Positions 11,001 to 19,162 of a DNA stretch of 64,000 bases are shown here, in pieces. The DNA is taken from contig NW_007360604.1 in the NCBI RefSeq assembly GCF_000192795.1, positions 1 to 64,000 of the forward strand, written 5' to 3'. Each line of letters starts with the position of its first letter. Position 1 is the first letter of the stretch. A model generated the notes under the pieces. It did no database searches, had not been told where the DNA came from, and worked only from the letters and a program-made list of their open reading frames with translations. Origin of the DNA: Vavraia culicis subsp. floridensis (Eukaryota; Microsporidia; Pleistophoridae). The position numbers were made by a program, and so were the translations under genes.

Positions 11001-13915
11001 GGATTCATAGTAGCAATAATTAACGATCGATTGTGCACCACCTCTCCTGTTTCGGTCAGATACAGCATGTTGCTATCCAAGAGGGAATTCAGCCGTTCCA
11101 CAACGCTGCTTTCCGGCAGGTTGATCTCATCCAGCAATATAACACCATCTTCTCGCATCGCACGCACCAGCTCGCTCTCCCTGAACACCACATCACCGCC
11201 ACCAATTTCATACTGCCCAATCAGATCCGACGTATCCATACTGCCGTGGCACGGCACAATTGTAAGCGGCTTGCCAAGCACTTGGGAGAGTATCTCCACC
11301 ATTTTGGTCTTTCCTATCCCGGTCTCTCCCACGAGCAGAACATGCTCTTTGTAAAGCCATGCTTTGAGAATCAGGTGCATTACTTTTCTATGCTGCGGCG
11401 TAAAAACGAAATTGTTGAATGCTCCGGCACACCGATCGATCAAACCACCAAACTGCCCGTTCAACACGTCTCTACTAGCATCATTGATCGCGTGCTCGTT
11501 ACCAGCAGCCCTGCAGCTCTCGATCGACTCGCATAGCATTGCTCTCATTTTCTCGTCCCTTTGTCTCTCGCCCAGGTACTCCCACACAACACTTTCAACG
11601 CTCTCATCACCGGTTCTCCGTGCAATCTTGAACACATCACGCAGCGTAATCAGTGTGCGAAAGTTCCTGAGCACTCTGAGGTGATCATACAGTTTTATAA
11701 CAAACGCGTATTTCTCGTCTTTAAGCACCTCCTTAAGATTCAGCTTCACTTCCTTTACCACAAATCGGTTCATGAAAGCATCTGTCAGCGTGTTACGGCC
11801 TGCGTAATTCGCATTCATCGTTGCAAAAATCCTAAAATCAGCGCTCGGTCGCACGATCTCGCCTGTCTCAGGTATTCTTATCTCCTTGTTATCATCCAGC
11901 AATCTGTTCAGCACCTCCAGCACGTCACAGCTGCACAAATTCATCTCATCTATTAACAGCCAGTCACCGTTCAACATAGCGCGTATCAGCGGACCTTTGC
12001 TGTGTATTATCTTGTCTTTCACGATCACACTCTTTCCCAGGTAATCAGAACTATCCGTGTCCTTGTGGTTGTTTATTCTTACAAGGTTCTTGCCATACGC
12101 CCTACTCAAATGGTAGATTAAGGATGTCTTTCCGGTTGATGTCTCGCCGTACAGCAATATAGGCAGTTTGTTCCTTACACAGAATTGCAGCTGTATAAGA
12201 AGCACTTTCAAGGTATCAGTGAGAATCAACGAGCCGAACGAATTGACTGGAGCTGTCATATCCGAAAGCACCACGCCTTCAGCGTGATTTCTGGGACTAC
12301 TCGTATCGTCGCTAGCAATCCATCCATAATCATAGTTCATGATATCGCGATCGATCCTATACCCGTCATACTCCTCTTCAAACAGGGTATAAACACTCAA
12401 ATACGTGCACTCACTCCCAAGCAATCTACTGAGTGTTCTTCCACTCACTTTCTTTCTCCTACTCACTTCGTGGTAAAACAGGGCAACCCGGTCTTTGCAC
12501 GCAAACACACCCGGATCAAAGTCATAGGAATTGACCACCAGCTTTACATCATCTAAATCACCCGAAAAATCGTTGACCGTGATCCGGAGGAAAGCGTTTG
12601 TATCCATCGCTTTTTTTCCCTCTCGGTTCATACATCCAAACACGCGTGTTCCGCTTGTGCTGACAGTCTCGTACAAATGATTGTAAAATGTTCCATTTCT
12701 CACCACACTCTCCACGTAGTGCACACACTCCCTGTTTAACAGATTAACTTCATCGAACAGGAAAGAAGAGCCGTTTCTTACCGCATCACAAAATGGCCCC
12801 GGAACAAATTTAAACTCGTTACGGTAATTTCCCATAATATCAAGGATATCGGTGTCGTTTGAGCAGTTGAATACCACCGGACTGAACAATCGTTGTAGAA
12901 GAGATGTTTTTCCTGTGCCTGTTGGGCCTATCAGAACGGATGGCAAGTCAGTTGTTAACACATCCTGTATTAGAAGCAACAGCTGTTTTGTCAAGGCCAT
13001 TTTGAGGTGTTTGAGAGATTTAATCGAGATTTTGCCATTCGCCAAATCCGATGAAGTTGCACTTGTAATAGGGGCCGTAGTGCAGGAGCCATCACCTGCC
13101 AAATCGAAAGTGCTGGTGACAAAAGACGAAAATACATCGTCTTCTGTTAAACCGCAGCATTCTCTCAGATATGCGTTAATACAACATCTCATCTCATACT
13201 CTTCCTCGGCATACACCAGCGATATCAATTTGTAGAGGCGTATCCTGTGTTTGTATTCCCGAGGCACCTCCTCTCTCATCCATTCGCCCTTCTGCTCATC
13301 TGCTAATACGTAAAATTCGTTATTTTCCATGAATACCTTGTCATTTAGGTACGGTGCACCTCTTCCTTGAATGATAAAATCCTTCAGCAAGCTGTAATTA
13401 CTTCCTACAACACCGAACCTCTCGTTTACTCTCTCCACCAACCAATGTTTCGACGAGTCCTCTGCAATCCCAATTTCCATTACTTTTTTAAATCCTGTTC
13501 GCTCGTTACTACAGAATATGAACGAGGCCGCCCGCAGTTTGTTCCTCAGAAAGTAAAAAAGATTCATATTTTTATCGATATCCTTTACAAACACCGTGTG
13601 ATTGGCCGTTAAATATTTAAGTGGACCGTTTATCTGTGACATAGACAAATGTCCATTTTGCTTGCTCACAACGTTTGATTGAATTACGCTCGTGCACTCT
13701 TGGAACTCCGTAGCACTTATCACTATTAGATTGTCTACTTCATCCGTTAAGTACCGTTGTAACTTGGCCGTATCAAAGCCAACTTGGTACCTCTTGTTGA
13801 TTGTTGCGTTTTGTAATTCCGCTTTGCTGTCCGTATTTTCTCTGTTACACGCATAGAACAGAATCGGTATCTTTTTCGCTATTATTTCTTTCAAGCTGTA
13901 CGTCTTCTCTGGCAT
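5027..13915 (-). CDS. MDN1: Midasin (Rea1), AAA+ ATPase of 60S ribosome assembly
   Basis: Giant dynein-like ATPase that strips assembly factors from pre-60S particles. Five Walker A sites are visible at about residues 329 (GPTGTGKT), 592 (GETSTGKT), 865 (GETGIGKT), 1182 (GAPGLGKT) and 1480 (TGPGKSS, three residues short), with Walker B sequences such as LLIDEMNL, LLDEINL and VILDEINL. A linker follows, then an Asp/Glu-rich tract (about 2480-2615) and a C-terminal MIDAS/VWA domain with F-I-D-N-S-R-S-M (about 2814) and V-L-T-D-G. At 2963 residues it is much shorter than yeast midasin (4910); a sixth AAA module is not obvious. The frame extends upstream to 14092, but the first ATG is at 13915 with a CCC motif 15 bp before it, so I start there. 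The linker and acidic region contain in-frame minisatellites (6311-6364, 6807-6944, 8170-8395). Confidence 0.95.
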   Translation of the reverse strand: MPEKTYSLKEIIAKKIPILFYACNRENTDSKAELQNATINKRYQVGFDTAKLQRYLTDEVDNLIVISATEFQECTSVIQSNVVSKQNGHLSMSQINGPLKYLTANHTVFVKDIDKNMNLFYFLRNKLRAASFIFCSNERTGFKKVMEIGIAEDSSKHWLVERVNERFGVVGSNYSLLKDFIIQGRGAPYLNDKVFMENNEFYVLADEQKGEWMREEVPREYKHRIRLYKLISLVYAEEEYEMRCCINAYLRECCGLTEDDVFSSFVTSTFDLAGDGSCTTAPITSATSSDLANGKISIKSLKHLKMALTKQLLLLIQDVLTTDLPSVLIGPTGTGKTSLLQRLFSPVVFNCSNDTDILDIMGNYRNEFKFVPGPFCDAVRNGSSFLFDEVNLLNRECVHYVESVVRNGTFYNHLYETVSTSGTRVFGCMNREGKKAMDTNAFLRITVNDFSGDLDDVKLVVNSYDFDPGVFACKDRVALFYHEVSRRKKVSGRTLSRLLGSECTYLSVYTLFEEEYDGYRIDRDIMNYDYGWIASDDTSSPRNHAEGVVLSDMTAPVNSFGSLILTDTLKVLLIQLQFCVRNKLPILLYGETSTGKTSLIYHLSRAYGKNLVRINNHKDTDSSDYLGKSVIVKDKIIHSKGPLIRAMLNGDWLLIDEMNLCSCDVLEVLNRLLDDNKEIRIPETGEIVRPSADFRIFATMNANYAGRNTLTDAFMNRFVVKEVKLNLKEVLKDEKYAFVIKLYDHLRVLRNFRTLITLRDVFKIARRTGDESVESVVWEYLGERQRDEKMRAMLCESIESCRAAGNEHAINDASRDVLNGQFGGLIDRCAGAFNNFVFTPQHRKVMHLILKAWLYKEHVLLVGETGIGKTKMVEILSQVLGKPLTIVPCHGSMDTSDLIGQYEIGGGDVVFRESELVRAMREDGVILLDEINLPESSVVERLNSLLDSNMLYLTETGEVVHNRSLIIATMNPGTYAGKKELGDALRNRFTEIYFHFDDYVPIVNCLLKNSGGVPSSALISAEDLIERICRFKDRLSIRKIERMVQFFGEGTNMVRRETRCLDGSALLDEACEIVGLSRAVEQKDCKLIDDGLRLGCYPYYIMKGARDGTDRTADQENNTGKENSTNTETGAINSKDTRGSAIRVINSFASIDTPFKFMTYNFYVLLRALFLSNNILIEGAPGLGKTTIVKQLGSMLGIPVERVNLNSCTEFSDLTGTFIPQNDKFVFVESRFIKALRANSIVILDEINLCTQSVIEGLNPLLDHRRALTVNNRVVTTKSLIFGTMNPSSYKGRKALPKSFVDRFVHVRFEHFDANEVEDILGRRMARLKAVHGCTMRQCVRAKMLGENVIVGRDVSYRVEQGRVRVGRTVIERGRTVECGQACNSTSIERNGEHGTSGTVDMNYQVGNKSCERRNEVKEQNEEMPCECEDAQAATSNGNNHLDVSKNLSKYAFIGKNIKHLESLINALNRKVPVILTGPGKSSLLALTAHLLNLKQVHIHLHAQIDTTDLLGQYEKCASSIFRWTDSPLVRSLNHDITVLHTPEKVDKSVLDRLNSLFDDNYLNLIEKGIDTHYRSTTRFVLFVDDVCQMSAPFVDRCVLIECADWSVLDYVKVVACWYSGDDPTVLMDTLRLSGTVENVYGDESTIGGVNNGSGAECGLNGDRGPSYGLERILEHKEGQTVGATVRKAQILSFLCGSRMSTTLLKELHIKMRINTYKEMIEEVITSIEEDARSGVYTDSQYIKDAITCALQHISCGKSVLPNLVLEQHIKWYYNYRVVKMSEKENELIRSYNVIRSVDALRSIEECVGVLSRDNSGFKEMMEYVDVLNEFGVVSVRELKERYLCSAIDEYGEERDEERGEERDEERYLCSAIDEYGEERDEERGEERDEERGGKRDEERGGKRDEERDENGKRIRSADDVSVSNTHTERTLATTHRSTRPRSLKELSFRDVLTLKDTHVKFNRALFNDLIRSDPLLLLVKECDVLPDIRRILIKMYKYGKTDDIGTVREFVREGQRKMKIREKLNKEMKERDFTRFKNMVREIEACIERENGAYDFLRAMLGEQGLDMLVYYRLRIVKMLRKVKKRALERHKRVLVQRYLTGDDNLNTYLPLIRGMPMRMLTRSYCAFFYATFFRKTCGTIHPFVVEAIGEGYAVCDGMLNEGIRDRITSRKGGKDGHAGSTNRSAAINTAPVSDINYQVLVHVITKDWQINTLEPFMLMYSYTHFRTVLFFLKELSVSKHLLPAKELFYGMSLQYHTFNREVREEVNALEVIKEVDMRYEVGCYKCCDAMERVHRMLRVEDGSGKGCWCVRVFRMGGLDGMRDVVQVVEQECGGTGRYTENGRMSDVVQVVEQECGGTGRYTENGRMRGEDQGARDDGRTGATDRNATTCTNRLDPLSFYNRAIPSQPYNSHEIALGQLFFKFNILKESVSPQLSALLILCFYYPYTPLIMYVSKAMDERDAWLVRDGREGGRGDVCEEVDDKSGEDENEDGEGGCGKGECEEEDNDGGIGCRTKEDEERKEDEERKEDEERKEKMGEEENDGRIGENEQGVNEEGDDYDDETEKNIDLDELEKVDGEFDDGIEEIAEDGEGSVDRMENESCVEGENELSDGAENESSDRKEGKPSDGEDSLNADDESILNDSAGESTADSSGELFDPTSSSENALDERTYRFEEGMRNDEQCCDEADNYEKGGCKEEGGGAKALCAEEGSDENSVGVVNVDDNVLNKGNVEEYAESAAVDRVLNFDAEVDAQLTERVRSILFSRKAYKGDYRTGKKLNLKKIVQFIASDYQKDKIWYRKNGRAPTKIRLFIDNSRSMTHYNLQKLSFVYRRLYGAFKALDVPIELYKFGENATLIQSPSDLPFDDSVTNYSFVEHFGDGVNIVLTDGIVNELKSKDNERFLFLIFNREILRMESVRYDGDRMIRSRYLDSVRFRYEVIGDVEEVEESILIALEEMVMND
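6311..6364 (-). repeat. 18-bp x3 tandem repeat in the MDN1 acidic tract
   Basis: Three exact copies of an 18-bp unit encoding K-E-D-E-E-R. It lengthens the acidic region in frame. Confidence 0.9.
6807..6944 (-). repeat. 69-bp x2 tandem repeat in MDN1
   Basis: Two almost identical 69-bp units, each coding 23 residues (M-S-D-V-V-Q-V-V-E-Q-E-C-G-G...). Near identity at DNA level implies a recent in-frame duplication. Confidence 0.9.
8170..8395 (-). repeat. 75-bp x2 plus 24-bp x2 tandem repeats in MDN1
   Basis: On the coding strand two 25-residue units starting Y-L-C-S-A-I-D-E-Y-G-E-E-R are followed by two 8-residue G-G-K-R-D-E-E-R units. All are multiples of three and keep the frame open. Confidence 0.85.
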
Positions 13916-13930
13916 AGCTCTGATTCTAAA

Positions 13931-13933
13931 GGG
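13931..13933 (-). promoter_or_regulatory. CCC start-proximal motif of MDN1
   Basis: CCC on the coding strand 15 bp before the ATG at 13915, preceded by an AT block (TTAAAATATTTTTTT). It supports this ATG over the longer open frame. Confidence 0.4.
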
Positions 13934-14493
13934 CGCAACAAAAAAATATTTTAACGGTGAAGATTGGCACAGACCAGAACATGCCACCGCACCATGTAGA
14001 ACTGAATTGGGTACGTTCTTCCTTTCTTTGTGAATGGGTATCGCACAGCAAAACGATATATACCGGTGATTTAACCAAATACTTGCTGCCAAAGGGCTGA
14101 TGTAGAAGGCTCGTTTCCTTGGCGTGATGATTGATGTAAGAATAAAATATTTTATAATCCGCTGTATATCAACTACGGGTTGCTTCTCCTGGCATGAATT
14201 CGATGGAATAAACGCGCAGCACTGCTAACCTACGATACGGTTAACGAGGTCATTATACACCTGCCGTGCGTTCTACTACGGAACATGGCAATTAAATGAC
14301 AAATCAGTGAATGAATCGTCTTCTCTGCCATAAAATAACAGGTTTTTATCGCAACGCTGTGCAAAATTTTACCGCAACACCGTCAAACCCTGCTCATGTT
14401 GTTCAGAGGCTAAAATACACAAAAAGTATGAAATGCAAATGCAGGACGTGCCAGAGGCACGGAATAAACACAGTTCATTTATCTATATAATAA
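13934..14493. other. Spacer between MDN1 and a membrane-protein gene
   Basis: Both neighbours are on the minus strand. Nothing recognised here beyond the MDN1 upstream elements. Confidence 0.5.
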
Positions 14494-15549
14494 TTACATC
14501 TCTTCAACGCTTCTCACTGCCAACGAATCAAAACTGTTCCGCCGTATGCACAAAATATAAACCAGCGAACATAGAAACGATAAAAACACGATAACAACAA
14601 GCGGAAAAGCAATAATCAGCACGACAGGAAACGATCCTAGTAGCAGTACAACACCGACGAGAGTAAGCAACAGACTAAGATGAAACGTTAGCATTCTTTT
14701 CCAGCTCAGTGCCTCGTCATTTTCGCTGCTACTCGGCGTCTCGAGAATTGCAAACAGATCATTTTCGGTGCGGTCAAGTTCAAACAGGAAGTCCTCACTC
14801 GGATCGATGGAGTTCATCTTGAAGTAATCTCTGGTATCGTTTTTAAGCAAAAAATCATCGTCTGTGGCAAAGAAGTAAGCGTTGTAATTCACAAGAAGAG
14901 GCGTTACGTCGTGTTCAGGGACCCGTAACTTTCCTTTTCGCACATCTTCTATTATGTCTTTGGCCGGTTTGACGTCCTCTTCTTTGCATTGTTGCTGTCG
15001 TGGAAAGTCTGTGTCTTTTGATGTGGCAAGAAACGTATCGCTCGGTGCAGGGTTTTGTACAGATCTGAACACTGCTGAGAAGGCGCGGCGGCCCTCCTTG
15101 CTGCGCAATCGCTTGTTACGAAAGAAGCAGTCCACTAGTGCACGATCCACTTCTTCCTTTGTGATGTGGTAGTAGTACACCTGCCCGATAATGTACATGT
15201 TGTTCAGCGGATTGCGCACTTTCATGCGGTGGAGCAACCGCCTGTTACTCTCGTACTTGAAAAGGACTTTGTTGACCTCACTTGCAATGTAGTAGTAGTT
15301 GTATAACACGTCCTGTCTATACGGATCGGGGGTTGTCACACGAGCCAATATGAAGTCTTTTTCGCATTTTCTGAAGTCCAAAATGATCTTACGAAATTCC
15401 TCCAACGTGAATGTCTCGCTTTCGTTGCCGTTGATTTCGTCCATCACAGGCTGCTCTCGTTCTCGTGTGTTGTTTGGGCCGCCTCTAATGGTGATGACCG
15501 TGTTTATTTCGTACGCTTTTGAATAAAAATCCACCTGTAAGTCCGCCAT
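14494..15549 (-). CDS. Unknown protein with C-terminal membrane hairpin
   Basis: I do not recognise this 351-residue protein. Residues 1-280 are soluble in character: a mixed charged N-terminal half with several Tyr-rich stretches (Y-N-Y-Y-Y-I; Q-V-Y-Y-Y-H-I) and an acidic middle (D-P-S-E-D-F-L-F-E-L-D). Residues about 283-333 hold two closely spaced hydrophobic segments rich in L, V and I, followed by a short tail with R-R-N. The topology is a cytosolic domain anchored by a C-terminal hairpin, as in ER-shaping or tail-anchored proteins, but no family motif supports a function. No CCC motif is seen at the ATG at 15549, although the coding composition and length make the gene convincing. Confidence 0.75.
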   Translation of the reverse strand: MADLQVDFYSKAYEINTVITIRGGPNNTREREQPVMDEINGNESETFTLEEFRKIILDFRKCEKDFILARVTTPDPYRQDVLYNYYYIASEVNKVLFKYESNRRLLHRMKVRNPLNNMYIIGQVYYYHITKEEVDRALVDCFFRNKRLRSKEGRRAFSAVFRSVQNPAPSDTFLATSKDTDFPRQQQCKEEDVKPAKDIIEDVRKGKLRVPEHDVTPLLVNYNAYFFATDDDFLLKNDTRDYFKMNSIDPSEDFLFELDRTENDLFAILETPSSSENDEALSWKRMLTFHLSLLLTLVGVVLLLGSFPVVLIIAFPLVVIVFLSFLCSLVYILCIRRNSFDSLAVRSVEEM

Positions 15550-17030
15550 CGTATTTTATAAACAAATGTAATTGCTTAACTTTGTTTATTTTATAGAAAT
15601 GTAATGATAGTGGTGATAAATTGTAGATAGATTAAAAATTAAATTGTATTTCCGCAATAAACATGTGCAAATTTTCGGCTCGCGATTTTCATATTTTGTC
15701 ATGCTACCACGAAATGGGGTCTTTCAGTCCTGATTTAATTACATTAACAGAAAACTCATCATATATGGTGGCGGTCGGCAAAGAGTTTTTATATTTTGGA
15801 AAGCTTTTCAGTACACGTGCCATAATCGATGAATGATCATATCAAAAGCAATTAGATGTTCGAATGTGTAAATCTGTGGAAACGGTGCTTAAAACAAGTT
15901 ATGAACAACAAACACGCGCCACATAGACTTTACACTAACCAAAGCTTGTTAATTTGTCTTAAGCTTGAATTTCTTCTCAAAACAACAGGTGTTTAATACA
16001 GCGAGCTAAAAACGTATTTTATTGCCAATCACCCTGCAGTAATATCAGAACAAAAAAAGCGATTAATAAATGCGCTTCTAGTAAAAAATATTAAACTAAA
16101 ATATTCCTTTATTTGGTAAGTACTTCGCTATAAAACCTATTGTGTCTATAAAAGATGGTAAATCCGTGTGTATTCGATGTTATAATAGTGTTATACAAAA
16201 AATAACGATGTGAGAATTAAAAAATGTAAAACGAATAAACTAGGAAAAGGAGCGAAAATACGATCGTAAGTTCGGACGAAAGCAGCTAAGGCATCAATAA
16301 ATGATACTCCACGATACCAGCACTAATTTCTCGAAGCCGTATTGATCTAACACTGCGTACCTACCTGTCAGTTGTACGCTCCCTTGATCAACTAGTCTTC
16401 ACCCAGAACAAATTACAACTGCATGTTCTACGGGGTCATTTGCTGGTCATACTTTCAAGCTTATTGTTGTCCCGTCGTGCACAATGATTGGTATTTGAGA
16501 ATGTGATTAAGCTTAGATTGCACAAATTTATTGTATAATAACATTTGACAGACTGAAAAGTATTTTGAAGTGCGGATTATGCAGATATAACATCATCATT
16601 TAATGAAGAATTTCGGCTATCAAAAAGTGCTTACCAAATCACCCTTCATTGCTACCGATAAATCTAAAGAGTTGTGGTCCGTAAACGTGTTTCAAGCAGG
16701 GTCCAGACAAATAAAATGGATGTTTGGACATTCTTAGAACACAGAATGGTGAGCGCAACTAATAGGGGCAGGACAGCAAGGCATGAAAATTGCAATCAAT
16801 CAATTATGATGAAACAAAAACGAAAACTATTCGAGCAGGGATGCGTTTGAATGGAATAGTTCTCGGCCGTTTAGTTCGTAAAATTCGTCTTTCCTAACCA
16901 CCTATCACGCCCTTATGAAAAGCAAAGTTCTTTGTTCTTATAGGACAGTTTAACCTATCACCAATCAGTCAATGTTTCATCAAACGTTTCAAACATTTTT
17001 TCTTATAAAAAATGAAACAGAGACTCGGTT
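15550..17030. other. Divergent spacer between the membrane protein and RAB5-like gene
   Basis: About 1.5 kb AT-rich, between divergently transcribed genes. No ORF or RNA gene recognised. The sequence near 15655-15680 on the minus strand (TTGCACATGTTTATT) is distantly similar to repeat family A. Confidence 0.5.
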
Positions 17031-17627
17031 ATGGCTTTGGTTCTAAACGAAAGAAAAGAGTACACCTACAAAATGGTGGTGCTTGGGTACTACAGTGTGG
17101 GAAAAAGCAGTTTGATACAAAAGTATGTGAAGGATGAGTTCAACCCAAATGAAGAAAGCACGATAGGAGCAGCTTTCCTGACAAAAACGAGTATATATCC
17201 TAACTACAATATAAAATATGAAATTTGGGATACAGCTGGTCAGGAGAGATACAACAGCCTCATACCAATGTATTACCGCGGCGCGCACGTTGCTCTCATT
17301 GTGTACGACATAACATGTCCAGAGAGCTTTGAGACGGCCAAAAACTGGGTCACGGAACTGAGCAGTGAGAAGCCGAAAAATTTTGTCAAAGTGCTGATTG
17401 GAAACAAGAGCGATTTGGAGAACACATCAAGGAAAGTTGGATTTGACGAAGCGAAAGAATACGCGCGCAGAAACAAAATGCTGTTTTTTGAGGCGAGCGC
17501 TAAGACCGGATTTAATGTGGAAAACGTATTCTCGTCGGTGAGCGAAATGTTGCCCAAGGATTTGAAGGAAAAGAAAAAGAACCACGTTCGAATTATTGAA
17601 AAGAAGAAGCTTTTTTTCTGTTGTTGA
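17031..17627 (+). CDS. VPS21: Rab5-like small GTPase (Ypt5/Vps21 type)
   Basis: Endosomal Rab GTPase controlling early-endosome fusion and vacuolar sorting in other eukaryotes. Visible motifs: P-loop GYYSVGKS at 19-26, switch I with S-T-I-G-A-A-F-L-T-K-T at 43-53 (a Rab5 hallmark), WDTAGQERY at 66-74 followed by the Rab5-like M-Y-Y-R-G-A, NKSD at 125-128, E-A-S-A-K at 154-158, and a C-terminal Cys-Cys (197-198) for double geranylgeranylation. At 198 residues it is full length. The ATG at 17031 fits the family; an out-of-frame ATG at 17012 opens a short overlapping frame, so the leader may be short or translation leaky. No CCC motif is evident. Confidence 0.93.
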   Translation: MALVLNERKEYTYKMVVLGYYSVGKSSLIQKYVKDEFNPNEESTIGAAFLTKTSIYPNYNIKYEIWDTAGQERYNSLIPMYYRGAHVALIVYDITCPESFETAKNWVTELSSEKPKNFVKVLIGNKSDLENTSRKVGFDEAKEYARRNKMLFFEASAKTGFNVENVFSSVSEMLPKDLKEKKKNHVRIIEKKKLFFCC

Positions 17628-18781
17628 TAAGGTTCATTAAATTTTAGATTGCTAGTAGAACTGTAACCATTTTCTGATACCTTGGATACGTACACGCAAC
17701 ATTTACACGAAAATTACAAGGTTTTACCGGTTAAGCAGTGTGTTTGCAGTTCGAATACACCAACAGAAACAAAAAGCTCATTTAGTACATTTTTTACACA
17801 ATATTCTCTCAAAAAGGTACGACCGCTCAGAATCTAGCACCCTAAGTAAATGCATTTACCAAATAGATCTCACAACACTAGTTGCATGAATGGAAAGAAT
17901 CTGTGTTTTGTTCTAAAATAACCGAAATTGCACCCACTGTAGTCTTTCACAGATAAGCAATCAACGAGCAATTTTTGCTCTGTGGAAAACCCGTTACCGA
18001 ACACTGAACAGAAATAAAACAGCTAATAAAGTATGTATTTTTACCAAGAATTTTCCTTTCTCCATTTTTCTTCGTAGAATAATAAAATACACTCACTATA
18101 TCATATCTTTGGTGTGTGAGGAGATAAATAAACAGTTTTTAAAAAAATTACTGCATAGCAAGAGGAGACAATGCACAAAGCCTTCTTCCACATAACACAG
18201 TTCCAATCACTTCTACAAGAATACAGTTTTCAATATCAATTCATAATAGCTTTCGTTTTGTAAGTATTGTGATGCTCTTGCATCCTCTGTGTTGGAGTAA
18301 ACGGTATGTCTACTAACTATTTTCCTGTTGTGTACTTCCTCTTTTTTCTCCTTTTCGGGATGAATAAAGGATATTCTGTAAATATGGCACGAGAAGAATG
18401 CGTAAAATAGTCTTATTCGCTTTAAAATCTCAATACTTTTATCATATTGCTAGTTAAATGATAAATTACTGCAAATGCAGTCTATTTGTTAAGGAATAAT
18501 CTACCCAACATATACTAGTTGTCTATATGCACTCAATTTATTTGCATATTTCGCACATTTTTATTAAGAATTACCTCCAATTCGTTAGCTAAATACGTAA
18601 CTGTGAAAAATTTTAGCCATTACCAAGATTTGCACCAAAGCCGAGCTATGCAAAATTATTTTAACGGCTTAACTTACGAATTTACGCTTTTAAAAACGTA
18701 TGTACAGAATTTATACATGTTTTTTAGTAAATGCACTATATTTACTATTTCAGGTATAAAAAAGTAGACGTGACAACATTA
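17628..18781. other. Spacer after the RAB5-like gene
   Basis: AT-rich; no supported gene. The ORF at 18519-18767 has no protein-like features beyond length. Confidence 0.5.
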
Positions 18782-19162
18782 ATGGATCTTATTTTATTTT
18801 TATCTTCATTGGCACATATCGCGAGCGGTGCGAATGAAAGTCTCGGAGCTTACAATATCACAGACCACACCGTTATGGAGAGGCAGAGTTACTCCAGTAG
18901 TTCGCCGTTAGGAGAAATCGAATTGGCAGAAATGCAGAACTTAGGAGCACCTATTATCGTTGAGAGGTCAGAAAACACCGTTTCTTTCCAATTTAGCGTA
19001 TTATATTTTATCCTAGGCATTTTCGTATCATTTCTATTCATAATAGTGATGTTTATTTATTACGTAACGAAAAAAAAGAACAGAATAAGAAGCATACAGG
19101 TGGTACAGCCATCAAAACTGGAATGGCACCATGAGGCTGCTCGCGAACAATGGAATGTGTGA
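18782..19162 (+). CDS. Small type I membrane protein, unknown
   Basis: I do not recognise this 126-residue protein. Starting at the ATG at 18782 it begins with a hydrophobic signal-like segment (M-D-L-I-L-F-L-S-S-L-A-H-I-A-S-G), followed by an ectodomain of about 60 residues with possible N-glycosylation sequons (N-E-S and N-I-T), one long transmembrane segment (about residues 72-97) and a short tail beginning T-K-K-K-N-R. This is the layout of a small type I surface or secretory-pathway protein. The frame stays open 51 bp upstream to another ATG at 18731, which would bury the signal sequence and is less likely. No CCC motif is visible. Confidence 0.65.
   Translation: MDLILFLSSLAHIASGANESLGAYNITDHTVMERQSYSSSSPLGEIELAEMQNLGAPIIVERSENTVSFQFSVLYFILGIFVSFLFIIVMFIYYVTKKKNRIRSIQVVQPSKLEWHHEAAREQWNV

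Noticed and set aside
5761..11956. Many plus-strand and alternative-frame ORFs of 60-290 codons within midasin
   Set aside because: Shadows of the midasin coding strand; low-complexity Ser/Leu-rich products are antisense to its Glu/Asp/Arg repeats.
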